Assembly: GCF_001434835.1 (NCBI RefSeq)
Contig: NZ_AZDV01000006.1
Coordinates: forward strand, 1 to 64,000
Direction: 5' to 3'
DNA from: Levilactobacillus acidifarinae DSM 19394 = JCM 15949
Lineage (GTDB): Bacteria; Bacillota; Bacilli; Lactobacillales; Lactobacillaceae
Length of the DNA stretch: 64,000 bases
This document shows positions 1 to 9,286 of this stretch, piece by piece. The position numbers and the translations under genes were made by a program. The notes beneath the pieces were generated by a model. That model searched no databases. It had not been told where the DNA came from and saw nothing but the letters and a program-made list of their open reading frames with translations. Position 1 is the stretch's first letter. Every line of letters starts with the position of its first letter.

Positions 1-70
1 GAGAATTTCCTTCCTGTTTTTCTATAGAACTCGAGTTATGTCCCGAACTCGTTTTGATTAGTTTTAACTT

Positions 71-403
71 TTAGGCATAATGGTGCGGTTCGTGCTTGAT
101 TTCGTGTTGCACGTGACCCAACATCGCATCCACCATTTTAAGAATGTGGGGGTCGTCTAAACAATAGTAGACGTGCTTCCCCTGCTTACTCCGGGTGACG
201 AGTTGATACTGGAACAGGATGGCCAGTTGGTGGGACACCAACGGCTGCGGTAACCCCACGTGGGCGACGATGCTCGAGACGTCCGCCTCGTTATTTTCAA
301 GGAAGTAGAGAATCTTAATCCGGTTAACGTTACTCAGCACCTTATAAATCTTCACGGCTTCCTCAATAATTGGTTCACTTACGTCCACGTTCGGGTCCCT
401 CAT
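71..403 (-). CDS. ArsR/SmtB-family metal-sensing repressor
   Basis: A 110-residue winged-helix protein of normal ArsR length. Residues 20-90 carry the fold, with the recognition helix around PQPLVSHQLAIL. The N-terminal Cys motif of CadC/ArsR sensors is absent. The C-terminal helix and tail hold an Asp and a run of His (DAMLGHVQHEIKHEPHH), which resembles the alpha-5 Zn/Co site of SmtB/CzrA proteins. The gene lies 10 nt downstream of a CadD-type exporter and is probably cotranscribed with it. The inverted repeat ahead of cadD is the likely operator, giving autoregulation. Family is certain; the sensed metal (Zn, Mn or Cd) is inference. Confidence 0.85.
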   Translation of the reverse strand: MRDPNVDVSEPIIEEAVKIYKVLSNVNRIKILYFLENNEADVSSIVAHVGLPQPLVSHQLAILFQYQLVTRSKQGKHVYYCLDDPHILKMVDAMLGHVQHEIKHEPHHYA

Positions 404-413
404 TTCTACGTGA

Positions 414-977
414 TTAGAACAGCGCGATTAAATGACTGATTAGACCACTGTCCCAGAAGACGTAGAGGCCAATCAACACGTAGCAAACCTTCATCAGTCG
501 TTCGCCGTGCCGTTCCATGACCCGTTCGACCACCGAAATATCCGCAATCAGCTTGATGACCACCACCACGATTAACGTCAGGATTCCAATGAAGACTAAG
601 GTCATTAGAAAGTGTACCATAGTCTCCCCGACTAAAACAGGGAGGAAGATGGACAGGTTACAACCCGCACAGACGGATAAGTAGGTCACCAGCACGCTAA
701 CCACCGGCGACTTGCGCGTCTTATCCTGATCGTCATCGTCATCGTCGCGAATCGCCAGCCAGATGGGCAGGAACCCCAAGACCCCGAGCAACCATTCCGG
801 TAAGAACAGCGTTAACGTCTTCCCCACGAAAAAACTGGCCGTCAATAAGATGAGATTACCTAAGAGGTAGCCCACCATGACTTGCCACACCCGATACTTC
901 TTTAGCAAGAAGATCAGCATAAAGAAAAAGTCTAAGTTCACGCTTAAAAACGTCAACGTTAAAAGCCAATAATTCAT
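414..977 (-). CDS. CadD-family cadmium/divalent metal resistance permease
   Basis: A 187-residue integral membrane protein with five or six hydrophobic segments. A central cytoplasmic loop carries a run of six Asp (AIRDDDDDDQDKT), and a conserved AGCNLSIFLPV segment follows. Length and pattern fit the CadD cadmium resistance family. It is the first gene of a two-gene minus-strand unit with the ArsR-type sensor, an arrangement typical of metal-induced efflux. Export of Cd2+ or another divalent cation is inferred from the family. Confidence 0.8.
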   Translation of the reverse strand: MNYWLLTLTFLSVNLDFFFMLIFLLKKYRVWQVMVGYLLGNLILLTASFFVGKTLTLFLPEWLLGVLGFLPIWLAIRDDDDDDQDKTRKSPVVSVLVTYLSVCAGCNLSIFLPVLVGETMVHFLMTLVFIGILTLIVVVVIKLIADISVVERVMERHGERLMKVCYVLIGLYVFWDSGLISHLIALF

Positions 978-1008
978 TTGATCGCCCCAACTCCGTTAAG
1001 TTTGTTTC

Positions 1009-1041
1009 AACATATATTGTATATCGCATATGACATATGTT
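1009..1041 (-). promoter_or_regulatory. Inverted-repeat operator of the cadD-arsR unit
   Basis: The halves AACATAT (1009-1015) and ATATGTT (1035-1041) face each other, with further AT-rich symmetry between them. The site sits 32-64 nt upstream of the cadD start, where a promoter is expected. AT-rich dyads of this kind are the usual targets of ArsR/SmtB repressors. Binding by the neighbouring ArsR protein is inference. Confidence 0.5.
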
Positions 1042-1078
1042 CAAAGAAAACCAGTCAATTTTCATTATTTTTTACGAC

Positions 1079-1155
1079 AAAAAAGGCCGGGGCTTGCCGA
1101 CCACCAACGTTTGTATCAGAACGTGGTGGCTACCGTTTTACCGGTGACCCCGACC
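1079..1155 (-). terminator. Branched intrinsic terminator after usp
   Basis: Read on the minus strand, an outer stem (1148-1155 with 1085-1092) ends in a run of six T. Inside it are two smaller hairpins, one pairing the halves of 1100-1132 and one around ACCGGTAAAACGGT. It would stop transcription of the mntH-usp unit. Confidence 0.6.
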
Positions 1156-1242
1156 TTTTATTTTTCGCCCATTAGAAATGGCGGCTGAGCTGTACTGAAG
1201 CACAGCTGAAGCCGCCATCAATGATGCTGATAAGGTTTAACT

Positions 1243-1674
1243 TTACCGAATCACTAAGACCGAAATCGGTGAGTACTTGGCCATGTAGGCCGCTTGACTC
1301 CCGAAGTGGCGCCGAACGCCCTGCTTAGCTTCCGAACCAATGATTAACAAATCTGGTTTAACGTGAGGAATCACGTCTTTGACGATGGTTTCCCCAGGTT
1401 CCCCGTCCGCGACCAACGCGTGAACTTTCGTGAGACCGGCTTCCTTGGCCTGCTTTTGGTAGTCTTGAATATGTTGTTCGAGCTCTTGGCGTTCCCCGTG
1501 AACGAAGTCTTTACTCAAGGCTTCGTAGACGCTCATGTCGTTGCTTTCCAGTACGGAAACAATGTACAATTCCGCGTCATCGCGCTTGGCTTGGTGAAGC
1601 GCATATTCAAAGGCTAACAGTGCATCGGCCGAGTCATCGACCCCGACTAAAATCCGGTTAAACTTTGTTGCCAT
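1243..1674 (-). CDS. UspA-family universal stress protein
   Basis: A 143-residue single Usp domain. It starts with the typical strand FNRILVGVDDS and ends with the nucleotide-binding glycine region IGSEAKQGVRRHFGS followed by SPISVLVIR. It begins 12 nt after mntH, so the two are probably cotranscribed, with a branched terminator behind. A link between this Usp and manganese uptake is suggested only by position. The Usp family assignment is firm; its cellular role is not visible. Confidence 0.88.
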   Translation of the reverse strand: MATKFNRILVGVDDSADALLAFEYALHQAKRDDAELYIVSVLESNDMSVYEALSKDFVHGERQELEQHIQDYQKQAKEAGLTKVHALVADGEPGETIVKDVIPHVKPDLLIIGSEAKQGVRRHFGSQAAYMAKYSPISVLVIR

Positions 1675-1686
1675 CTCTATCGCCCC

Positions 1687-3306
1687 TTATGCTTCTTCTT
1701 GGTTGTCGGCGCCATCCACCATGGCAGCATCCACGGCAGAGTCAACGCCTTCAGACTTCAAATGGTTTTCCAACCGCTTGTTGCCTCGGTGGAGTTCCAC
1801 GATGGTCCAAACTAACAACGCTAAGATTGCGGCAATTAAGAGGTAGGCAATGATGTTGGCAGTGTTGGTTTGTGCGGCCGTTGGGTTATCCCCAAAGAAC
1901 GCGGCGATTTGATCTGGCAACCCCTTCATGTTCAAGACGGTGAGTCCCACAACGGAAACCCAACCTAAAATCTTGATCCACATGGCGTTCTTAAACTTCC
2001 CCATTTCTAGCTTACTGTCGGTCATCATTAACAACGGCAGCATCGAGAACGGTAAGGCGAAGGCCAGAAAGACTTGCGAGTTGTTCATCAGGTCGTTTAA
2101 CGCGGTATGTTCGGCGATGGCGCTCTTCCCACTGGTCATCATGACACAGATCAATACGGGAATCACGGAAATCAACCGGGTAACTAAACGCCGTAACCAA
2201 AGTGGCATCCGCATGTGCACGAACCCTTCCATGATGACCTGACCGGTTAAGGTCCCGGTAATCGTGGAGTTTTGCCCAGAAGCTAACAGCGCAACGGCAA
2301 ACAACGTCGATAAGATTCCGGTCTTGGCCACACCGGCTAAGACCCCGTTGCTCATCGTGGACGTGTCAGACAAGGCTTGGAACAATCCGAAGAACGATGG
2401 GTCTTTAACGGAACCAGACTTGAAGACGGCAACCCCCATGATTAACAGCAAGGCGTTGACGAAGAACGCCAAGGTCAATTGGATGTTGGAGTCCCAGCTA
2501 GCAAACCGGACGGTCCGAGCAATGTCGGCTTCGTCGTTGTGGTCGATTTCCCGGGTTTGGGAAATGGCCGAATGTAAGTACAGGTTATGGGGCATCACAG
2601 TGGCCCCGATGATTCCCAAGGCCCCTTGCAATGGGTTGTTGCCCCCAATAGTTGGGCTTTCGGCAAACGTTGCGCCGGTTGGAATCAAGCCCTTCATCAC
2701 GCCACCCCAATCAGGGTTTGATAAGGCGACTTGGTAGGCAAAGACCACCAGGATCACCAGAATCAGACAAACCACAATGGCTTCGATCTTCCGGAACCCA
2801 ATCTTGGTCAGTAACAATAAGAGCAAGACGTCAAACACGGTAATGAACACGGAAATAACTAGGGGAATATTGAATAATAGATATAACGCGATCGCCGCCC
2901 CGATAACTTCGGCGATATCCGTGGCCATAATGGCTAATTCCGTCATGATCCATAACACGATGCCCAGGGCTTTACTGGTCCGCGCCCGAATGGCCTGGGC
3001 CAAATCCATCTGACTCACGATACCAAGTTTGGCGGCCATGTATTGCAGCAACATCGCCACTAAACTTGAGATCAAGATGACAGACATTAATAAGTACTGG
3101 AAGTTTTGCCCACCAGTGATTGACGTGGACCAGTTACCTGGATCCATGTACCCCACGGCAACTAAGGCACCCGGACCAGAGTACATAAACAAAGCTTTCC
3201 AAAAACTAATATTGCGTGGTACTTTAACGGTTCCGTTGATTTCTTCCAACGAACGACCGTTGGCGTACTGAATCAACTTGTGTTTCTTTACAGAGTTATC
3301 AGACAC
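1687..3306 (-). CDS. mntH: Nramp-family Mn2+/H+ symporter (copy 1)
   Basis: A 539-residue polytopic Nramp protein. The metal-site motifs are both present: DPGNW at residues 55-59 and MPHNLYLHS at 238-246. It imports Mn2+ (and possibly Fe2+ or Cd2+) with protons across the membrane. The start is GTG, supported by GAGGAG nine nt upstream. Nearly the whole protein matches the paralogue at 3707-5326; differences cluster in the N-terminus, the loop around residues 199-220 and the C-terminal tail. It is followed by a UspA gene. Lactobacilli accumulate Mn2+ as an antioxidant, which fits duplicated importers. Confidence 0.93.
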   Translation of the reverse strand: MSDNSVKKHKLIQYANGRSLEEINGTVKVPRNISFWKALFMYSGPGALVAVGYMDPGNWSTSITGGQNFQYLLMSVILISSLVAMLLQYMAAKLGIVSQMDLAQAIRARTSKALGIVLWIMTELAIMATDIAEVIGAAIALYLLFNIPLVISVFITVFDVLLLLLLTKIGFRKIEAIVVCLILVILVVFAYQVALSNPDWGGVMKGLIPTGATFAESPTIGGNNPLQGALGIIGATVMPHNLYLHSAISQTREIDHNDEADIARTVRFASWDSNIQLTLAFFVNALLLIMGVAVFKSGSVKDPSFFGLFQALSDTSTMSNGVLAGVAKTGILSTLFAVALLASGQNSTITGTLTGQVIMEGFVHMRMPLWLRRLVTRLISVIPVLICVMMTSGKSAIAEHTALNDLMNNSQVFLAFALPFSMLPLLMMTDSKLEMGKFKNAMWIKILGWVSVVGLTVLNMKGLPDQIAAFFGDNPTAAQTNTANIIAYLLIAAILALLVWTIVELHRGNKRLENHLKSEGVDSAVDAAMVDGADNQEEA

Positions 3307-3706
3307 GTAAAAAAACTCCTCTCCCTATATATCTCTTAACACAACGACCTCATTGTACATTAAATTTAAATTCGTGAAAAGACTTTTTTAGTTGACCCTA
3401 AACTTAATTTCATATGAATAGAATTAATTTCTGCACTATTTCATTTTATGTGGAAGCGTAACCATTACCGTTTTAAAAGCCCCCGCATCAAGCGTTTCCC
3501 GCGATAAAATCCATCATATTAACCGTTCAAAATTGCGAAAAAATTTTTTAACTCTGGTAACACATTTTTAAGGGGCCCTAAACTTTTGCCTTATGGTTCC
3601 ATAACAAAAAGGCGGCCCTACCGAATTTTACTTCGGTAAGGTCGTCTCCAGATATCGACATCTTTCATCCTGGCCGTTCCATCATCGGAGCGGGGCGTTA
3701 ACTTTT
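3307..3706 (-). promoter_or_regulatory. mntH copy 1 promoter region with MntR-like dyad
   Basis: This 400-nt gap holds, on the minus strand, a candidate -10 (TACAAT, 3352-3357) with a weak -35 (TTTTCA, 3375-3380). Just upstream is the dyad TTTAG-N6-CTAAA (3387-3402). A DtxR/MntR-type repressor is a plausible binder, but no such gene lies in the window. The terminator of mntH copy 2 occupies 3605-3646. I see no gene in the rest. Confidence 0.4.
3605..3646 (-). terminator. Intrinsic terminator after mntH copy 2
   Basis: Minus-strand hairpin of about 15 bp (3632-3646 with 3611-3625) with a six-base loop, followed by TTTTTG. It separates the two mntH genes transcriptionally. Confidence 0.75.
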
Positions 3707-5326
3707 TTAATCCTCTTCGTGGTTGTCAACACCCTCGGTCATGGCCGCTTCCACGGCAGATGGTTGCCCTTCCGCCTTCAAGTGAGCGGCGAGCTTCTTA
3801 TTCCCGTGGTGTAATTCCACGATGGTCCACAACAACAAGGCGAGAATAATCACAATCAAGCCATCGGCAATGACGTTAGCCGTTGCCGTTTGTGCGGCCG
3901 TCGGGTTATCCCCGAAGAAACCAGCAATTTGGTCGGGCAATCCTTGCATGTTCAAGACGGTCAACCCAATCACGGATAACCAGCCTAACGCCTTGACCCA
4001 TAACGAGTTCTTAAACTTCCCCATTTCCAGCTTACTGTCGGTCATCATCAATAATGGCAGCATCGAGAATGGTAAGGCAAAGGCCAGAAAGACCTGCGAA
4101 TTATTCATTAAATCGTTTAAGGCCACGTGTTCGTCGATCGCACTCTTACCACTGGTCATGGAGACGCAAATCAGAACCGGAATCACGGAGATCAACCGGG
4201 TGACTAACCGCCGTAACCATAGTGGCATTCGCATGTGCACGAACCCTTCCATGATGACCTGACCGGTTAAGGTCCCGGTAATCGTGGAGTTTTGCCCGGA
4301 GGCCAGCAGGGCCACGGCGAATAACGTGGACAGAATCCCGGTCTTAGCGACTGAGGCCAACAGCCCGTTACTCATGGTCGAAGTATCGGATAAGGCTTGA
4401 AACAGCCCGAAGAACGATGGATCCTTGACGGCGCCGGACTTGAAGACGGCCACCCCCATGATCAACAGTAACGCGTTAACGAAGAAGGCCAACGTCAGTT
4501 GAATGTTTGAATCCCAGCTGGCAAACCGTACCGTTCGCGCGATATCCTTTTCGGAATGATGATCGATCTTCCGGGTTTGCGAAATGGCGGAGTGTAAATA
4601 CAGGTTATGCGGCATCACGGTCGCCCCAATGATTCCTAACGCTCCTTGCAGGGGATTTGAGCCCCCCACAGTTGGACTCTCCGCGAAGGTCTTGCCGGTC
4701 GGAATCAGGCCGGCGAAGACACCACCCCAGTTCGGGTTCGACAAGGCAACTTGGTACGCAAAGACCACGAGAATCACCATGATCAGGCAAACCACAATGG
4801 CTTCAATCTTCCGAAAACCAATCTTGGTCAATAAGAGCAAAAGCAGAACATCAAAAACGGTAATGAACACCGCGATGATCAACGGAATGTGGAACAGCAG
4901 GTATAACGCAATCGCCGCCCCAATGACTTCGGCAATATCGGTCGCCATGATGGCGAATTCGGTCATGATCCATAAGACAATGCCCAGGGCCTTACTCGTC
5001 CGCGCCCGAATGGCTTGGGCTAAGTCCATTTGACTCACGATCCCAAGTTTGGCCGCCATGTACTGTAACAGCATCGCAACTAAACTTGAAATCAAGATGA
5101 CAGACATTAACAAATACTGGAAGTTTTGCCCACCGGTAATCGACGTTGACCAGTTCCCGGGATCCATGTACCCCACGGCAACTAAGGCCCCAGGCCCAGA
5201 ATACATAAACAACGCCTTCATAAAACTAATATTGTGCGGAACTTCCACGGTTCCGTTGATTTCCTCCAGTGATCGCCCGTTCGCGTATTGGATCAGCTTA
5301 CGCTTCTTGGTCGTAGTTTCCGGCAT
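3707..5326 (-). CDS. mntH: Nramp-family Mn2+/H+ symporter (copy 2)
   Basis: A 539-residue Nramp transporter with the same DPGNW and MPHNLYLHS motifs as copy 1 and the same length. It has its own GGAAG ribosome site, own terminator and a different upstream region, without the TTTAG/CTAAA dyad of copy 1. That suggests a tandem duplication followed by divergence of control. Substrate (Mn2+) is taken from the family. Gene conversion may keep the central membrane part similar. Confidence 0.92.
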   Translation of the reverse strand: MPETTTKKRKLIQYANGRSLEEINGTVEVPHNISFMKALFMYSGPGALVAVGYMDPGNWSTSITGGQNFQYLLMSVILISSLVAMLLQYMAAKLGIVSQMDLAQAIRARTSKALGIVLWIMTEFAIMATDIAEVIGAAIALYLLFHIPLIIAVFITVFDVLLLLLLTKIGFRKIEAIVVCLIMVILVVFAYQVALSNPNWGGVFAGLIPTGKTFAESPTVGGSNPLQGALGIIGATVMPHNLYLHSAISQTRKIDHHSEKDIARTVRFASWDSNIQLTLAFFVNALLLIMGVAVFKSGAVKDPSFFGLFQALSDTSTMSNGLLASVAKTGILSTLFAVALLASGQNSTITGTLTGQVIMEGFVHMRMPLWLRRLVTRLISVIPVLICVSMTSGKSAIDEHVALNDLMNNSQVFLAFALPFSMLPLLMMTDSKLEMGKFKNSLWVKALGWLSVIGLTVLNMQGLPDQIAGFFGDNPTAAQTATANVIADGLIVIILALLLWTIVELHHGNKKLAAHLKAEGQPSAVEAAMTEGVDNHEED

Positions 5327-5470
5327 GAAAAAAACTTCCTTTCGACGGGTGTGGTGATTAGTGGTTCAATCCGGGCGCCACATTGTCCGGGTCCATTGCG
5401 CCATCACGAAAACACCCAGCTTATGCTTTCAGTAGTTACTTCTCTCCTCTCCTAATCGCCCAAAGTGTAG

Positions 5471-5515
5471 CAAAAAAGGCCACCCCCGGGGCCAAAAAAC
5501 GCCCCCGGAATGACC
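5471..5515 (-). terminator. Intrinsic terminator after the Mga-like gene
   Basis: Minus-strand G+C-rich hairpin (GGTCATTCCGGGGGC opposite GCCCCGGGGGTGGCC) followed by TTTTTTG. It ends the 5555-6847 transcript upstream of the mntH copy 2 promoter region. Confidence 0.65.
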
Positions 5516-5554
5516 GCTTATCCCCCATACTTTACGAACCCGGCCTAGCTCTTT

Positions 5555-6847
5555 TCACCCCTGAACCAACTGGGCAAACCAGGTATCCAATCGTTGCCAG
5601 TCCCCCAGCGTGACGGGCAAGTTCAGGTACAGCACGGGCCGCGTGGTGGTGACGTTGTAGTTCGTCACCACCAGGTCGGCGTGCGCCGTATCAGTCGTCA
5701 TCTTCACCCGCCACTGCTCAGCATACCGGTGTTGTAACTGTCGTTGAAACGCCTGCCGGTCAACGGGGGCCGCATCGACTGCCAAGACCACCGTCACGGT
5801 TGGCGGCGTCACCAGCTGAGGCCAACAGTGTCGGAGTAATTGCTCGGCCCGCAGTTGCCCATACGCCTCCTGTGGCCAAAGACCGGCCGCTTGCAACCGC
5901 CGTTGAGCGCGTTGAAAGGTTGGCTGCTGCCGGCGGACCGCCAATAACTGATCGCCCCCCACCAATAAGGGGGCGTCATTAAACCGGTGTTGCCAAACTA
6001 GACTCCGCGTTAGGCCCGCAACCAGGGCCGTTGCTGCCGTTGCCGTTAAGGGCGGCAAGGCGCGTTGCCACGCCGCTAACCGTGGCGCAACCTCAGACCG
6101 ATGAGCCTCCACAAACGAATCTCGTTGCCACCACTGTTCGGCCGGTAGCAGTTCCGTCATGATCAGATCGGTCACCCACTGCGTTTCGTCCGCTAAGTGG
6201 TGCCCCAAGTGCTGGCGGTCCTGACTGACGCCCAACCAAAAGGTCGCTTTCAATCGGTCACTCGCTGCGAGGGTTACCCCCAAACGGGCTAAAGTCAGGG
6301 TCAGGGTTCGGCGAACAACCGATACTGGCGTTTTAAACGGCCAACTGACGGTACCGTAAGTATTCCAGGTATATTGAAACAATAGGTAGCGAATTGCCGG
6401 CTCGGGTCCCTGCAACTGCCAGGCTCTCGTCGCCACCGTCACTCCATAAGCCCGTAAAGTTTTCGTCACCTGGCGCAGGGATCGCCGGACGGTCGACTCG
6501 CTTAGATGAATCCTTAGGCCAAAGGCAATCAACGACGGGGAGGTGGCGGACATCAGGTCTTCAAAGATCTGCCCCGCGTAGGATTGGCGGACTAACGTTG
6601 ACACCACGGTTCCCAGGTTAAAGTCTCCGCGCCGCCAGTAGTGGACGCCGCGCGCATCCCAGTTCAGTTGCACGGCCGGGGCAAACGGCGCTAAGGCCGC
6701 TTGCAGGTCCTGCAATTGGCGTGACACCGTATTGCGGTCCCAACCTAATGTCCGGGCCAGCGCCGTCACGGTCACGACCGTTGCCTGCGTATCTAATTGT
6801 GTTAATAGTTGGAGCTGGGGTGCCTCTCCCGCAAAAAATGGTCGCAT
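5555..6847 (-). CDS. Mga-like helix-turn-helix transcriptional regulator
   Basis: A 430-residue protein with two N-terminal HTH segments, around VTALARTLGWDRNTVSRQLQDL and LRIHLSESTVRRSLRQV. A long alpha-helical middle and a C-terminal alpha/beta segment (VTVVLAVDAAPVD...ADLVVTNYNV) resemble a PTS EIIB-like domain. This order fits Mga/AtxA-type regulators. An upstream ATG exists at 6865, but AAGGAG lies inside that extension and six nt before the ATG at 6847, so the shorter start is used. The target genes are unknown. Confidence 0.72.
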   Translation of the reverse strand: MRPFFAGEAPQLQLLTQLDTQATVVTVTALARTLGWDRNTVSRQLQDLQAALAPFAPAVQLNWDARGVHYWRRGDFNLGTVVSTLVRQSYAGQIFEDLMSATSPSLIAFGLRIHLSESTVRRSLRQVTKTLRAYGVTVATRAWQLQGPEPAIRYLLFQYTWNTYGTVSWPFKTPVSVVRRTLTLTLARLGVTLAASDRLKATFWLGVSQDRQHLGHHLADETQWVTDLIMTELLPAEQWWQRDSFVEAHRSEVAPRLAAWQRALPPLTATAATALVAGLTRSLVWQHRFNDAPLLVGGDQLLAVRRQQPTFQRAQRRLQAAGLWPQEAYGQLRAEQLLRHCWPQLVTPPTVTVVLAVDAAPVDRQAFQRQLQHRYAEQWRVKMTTDTAHADLVVTNYNVTTTRPVLYLNLPVTLGDWQRLDTWFAQLVQG

Positions 6848-7012
6848 ATGGGTCTCCTTAATCATGGATTCCGCAACCGTTGGGGCAAAGCTGACGTCCC
6901 GGCTGGCGGAAATTTGTTAAACTAGATTTTGTTGTTTTAAGTGTACCGCGTTTAACGCCCCATTTTATACTGATTATACTGAATATCTTTATAGTAGAAA
7001 GAAGCGATTTTT

Positions 7013-7498
7013 TTGCAAATTAGTCAAGCTATCGCCGCGGACCTTCCCGCGATCTTAACCATTGAAAACGCCGGCTTCAATCCCGCCGAGGCCGGCAGTC
7101 CGGCCGCCTACGCCGCGCGGTTAAAGGCCTTTCCCGAAACCTTTCTGGTCGCTAAGGACGACGAGCAGGTCCTAGGTTTCATCTGTGGCCCCATCGTCGA
7201 CCAACCGCTCGTCGAAGATTGGATGTACGAACAGGCCCCGACCAACCTCCCCACCGGCGGTCACCAGATGATTCTGACCGTGGCGGTCTCCCCTAACGCC
7301 CAGGGACGCGGCATTGGCAGCCAATTGTTGACCGCCCTTGCTAAGGTCGCAAGGGCCCATCACTGTGCAAGCCTCGCGTTAACCTGTCTGGCCGACCGGA
7401 TTCCCTTCTATCAGAAGAACGGGTACGCCAAGGTCGGTGTCTCCAGCTCCGAACACGCTGGAGAGACCTGGTACGATCTGGTGAAGACGCTCAACTAG
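7013..7498 (+). CDS. GNAT-family N-acetyltransferase
   Basis: A 161-residue GNAT with the acetyl-CoA loop VSPNAQGRGIGSQLL at about residues 92-106 and the usual C-terminal FYQKNGYAKVG. The start appears to be TTG at 7013, preceded by a weak GAAAGAAG. The substrate is unknown; the EDWMYEQAP insertion resembles arylalkylamine-type acetyltransferases. It is a single gene facing the Mga-like regulator across a short promoter region. Confidence 0.82.
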   Translation: MQISQAIAADLPAILTIENAGFNPAEAGSPAAYAARLKAFPETFLVAKDDEQVLGFICGPIVDQPLVEDWMYEQAPTNLPTGGHQMILTVAVSPNAQGRGIGSQLLTALAKVARAHHCASLALTCLADRIPFYQKNGYAKVGVSSSEHAGETWYDLVKTLN

Positions 7499-7585
7499 AA
7501 TCAGGTTTATCAGACCAAGTTAGTAAATTTTGGTATCTCAGAAAGTCATAACTTATAACTGAAGGCCCCCATTATTTACAAAACT

Positions 7586-7632
7586 AAGAACCCCCTCAAA
7601 CTGGATTGTATGCCCAGTTTGAGGGGGTTCTT
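7586..7632. terminator. Bidirectional terminator, 19-bp perfect stem
   Basis: AAGAACCCCCTCAAACTGG and its exact complement flank a nine-base loop. It can serve both the plus-strand GNAT and the end of the aromatic operon (aroK) on the minus strand. Confidence 0.85.
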
Positions 7633-7659
7633 ATATCGGCTAAATTTTAATTATGACTT

Positions 7660-8187
7660 TTACCCGTTCGCCGCTACCCGGTGTACCGGTTGTAAGATTC
7701 GGGCCTTGATTTCGGCCACAATCTGCGCTGGCGTTAAGTTGTCCGTGGTAATCAGAATATCGGCCGCCGCCCGGTATAGGGCCGCCCGTTTCTGCTTCAA
7801 CGCCATCAACCCCTGGGTGCCTAATTCGTCAACCAAGGGCCGGCCGGTGTCCTGGGCCACGCGTCCCAGAATCGTCTGGTCGCTGGCCGTCAGACAGATC
7901 ACGGGAACCGGGCTGGCCTTTAAGATGGCCGCGTTAGCTGCGATTGTCGGCGTGCCGCCGCCCGTGGAGAGGATGCCCGGTTGGGCGATGGCGTCGCGTA
8001 ACGTCTGCTGCTCGAGTTGCCGGAAGTAGGCTTCGCCCCGTTCTTCAAAAATTGTACTAATGGTCTTACCGGCGCGTTTCACGATCAGCTCGTCTAAGTC
8101 GGCATGATGCGTTTCTAGTTCCGTGGCCAACAACCGGCCGACGGTGGTCTTGCCACTGCCCATGAACCCAATCAAAATAGCCTGCAT
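7660..8187 (-). CDS. aroK: Shikimate kinase
   Basis: A 175-residue kinase that phosphorylates shikimate to shikimate-3-phosphate with ATP. The P-loop GFMGSGKTT is at residues 8-16. The substrate-binding D-x-D region (HADLDELI), GEAYFRQLE and STGGGT follow in the family order. It is the last gene of the aromatic operon: its ATG lies one nt after the tyrA stop, with GAGGAG inside the tyrA end. It also lies just before the bidirectional terminator. Confidence 0.93.
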   Translation of the reverse strand: MQAILIGFMGSGKTTVGRLLATELETHHADLDELIVKRAGKTISTIFEERGEAYFRQLEQQTLRDAIAQPGILSTGGGTPTIAANAAILKASPVPVICLTASDQTILGRVAQDTGRPLVDELGTQGLMALKQKRAALYRAAADILITTDNLTPAQIVAEIKARILQPVHRVAANG

Positions 8188-8188
8188 C

Positions 8189-9286
8189 TTAACTCCTCCT
8201 CACAATCTGGTAATCGGCGGCCTGTAGTAACTCGGCGGCCTGGTCGCGGGTCGCAGCTTCCCCGAAGGTCAGCTGCAAGACCCCGTCGACTTCTTCACGA
8301 ATCTCTAAAATATGAATATTCACGAGGCTTAATTGCGCGGCGGCCAGCCGTTGGGTGACGTCCGCAATCGCCCCCACCTGGTCGGGAACGTTCAAGAATA
8401 AATCAAAGAAATTGGGGAGACTACCTAACCGGTCGGGTCCCAGGTGATCACGAGTGGTCTTGGCGTGGGTGAAAAACGCCTTGATCTGTGCCACATCCTG
8501 GGTGGTAATCGCCGTTTCCATCCGGTTCAGTTCAGCTTGGTAGGCCTTTAATTGATCGGCCACCAACGCCCCGTTGTTCAGTAAAATCGCGGTCCACATG
8601 GTCGGGTCCGACGAGGCGATCCGGGTGATACTTTTAAAGCCCCCAGCTGCCAGGCGTAAGCCCAACGGTGAGTCCGCCAACGCGGCCTGCGTTTGGTTGA
8701 CCAACGCGGCGGCCACGATGTGGGGTAAGTGACTCAGTTGCCCCACGATGCGGTCGTGTTGAGTCGGGGTCACCGTCAGCCATTTGACGTGGGTGCCCAC
8801 CAAGAGGTCTTGTAGCCGGGTCACCGCGCTGGTCGGCGCGAGGCCCGGCACCAGAAAGTAAAACGCGTTTTCGAATAGGTCGGCCCGCCCGGCGGTGACG
8901 CCGGACTTGTGCGATCCAGCCATCGGGTGACCCCCGATAAAGGTGACACCGCGTTGTTGGAGCGGTTGGGCGGCCCGTAAGACGGTTTGCTTGGTGCTCC
9001 CCACGTCGGTGATCAAGACGTCGGGTTTCAGCGTCAACGATGCGAGTAGCGCTAGATCATCACAGATCACGCTGACCGGTCCGGCCAGGATGATCACGTC
9101 GGCACTCGGCGCGGCGGCCATGAAGTCGTCCGCCCGGTCGTCGATCAGGTGTTGGGACACGGCGTAGTCGAGGCTCTCCCCGTTCACGTCGCAGCCCACG
9201 ATTCGGTCGGTCGGGTGCGCCGCGCGAATCGCTAAGGCCAACGAACTGCCAATCAGGCCGAGGCCCTTAATTAAGATTTGTGACAT
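8189..9286 (-). CDS. tyrA: Prephenate dehydrogenase with C-terminal ACT domain
   Basis: A 365-residue protein that oxidises prephenate to 4-hydroxyphenylpyruvate, the step toward tyrosine. The N-terminal Rossmann motif GLGLIGSSLA binds NAD. GHPMAGSHKSG and the HD-like region SHLPHIVAA are typical of TyrA. The last ~70 residues (VPDQVGAIADVTQRL onward) form an ACT domain, so feedback by tyrosine is plausible. An upstream start at 9307 is possible, but GGAGG seven nt before 9286 favours the shorter form. It overlaps the aroA end by 20 nt. Confidence 0.92.
   Translation of the reverse strand: MSQILIKGLGLIGSSLALAIRAAHPTDRIVGCDVNGESLDYAVSQHLIDDRADDFMAAAPSADVIILAGPVSVICDDLALLASLTLKPDVLITDVGSTKQTVLRAAQPLQQRGVTFIGGHPMAGSHKSGVTAGRADLFENAFYFLVPGLAPTSAVTRLQDLLVGTHVKWLTVTPTQHDRIVGQLSHLPHIVAAALVNQTQAALADSPLGLRLAAGGFKSITRIASSDPTMWTAILLNNGALVADQLKAYQAELNRMETAITTQDVAQIKAFFTHAKTTRDHLGPDRLGSLPNFFDLFLNVPDQVGAIADVTQRLAAAQLSLVNIHILEIREEVDGVLQLTFGEAATRDQAAELLQAADYQIVRRS

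Noticed and set aside
5330..5470. Manganese (yybP-ykoY) riboswitch upstream of mntH copy 2
   Set aside because: The conserved purine-rich loops could not be found, and this class normally controls exporters.
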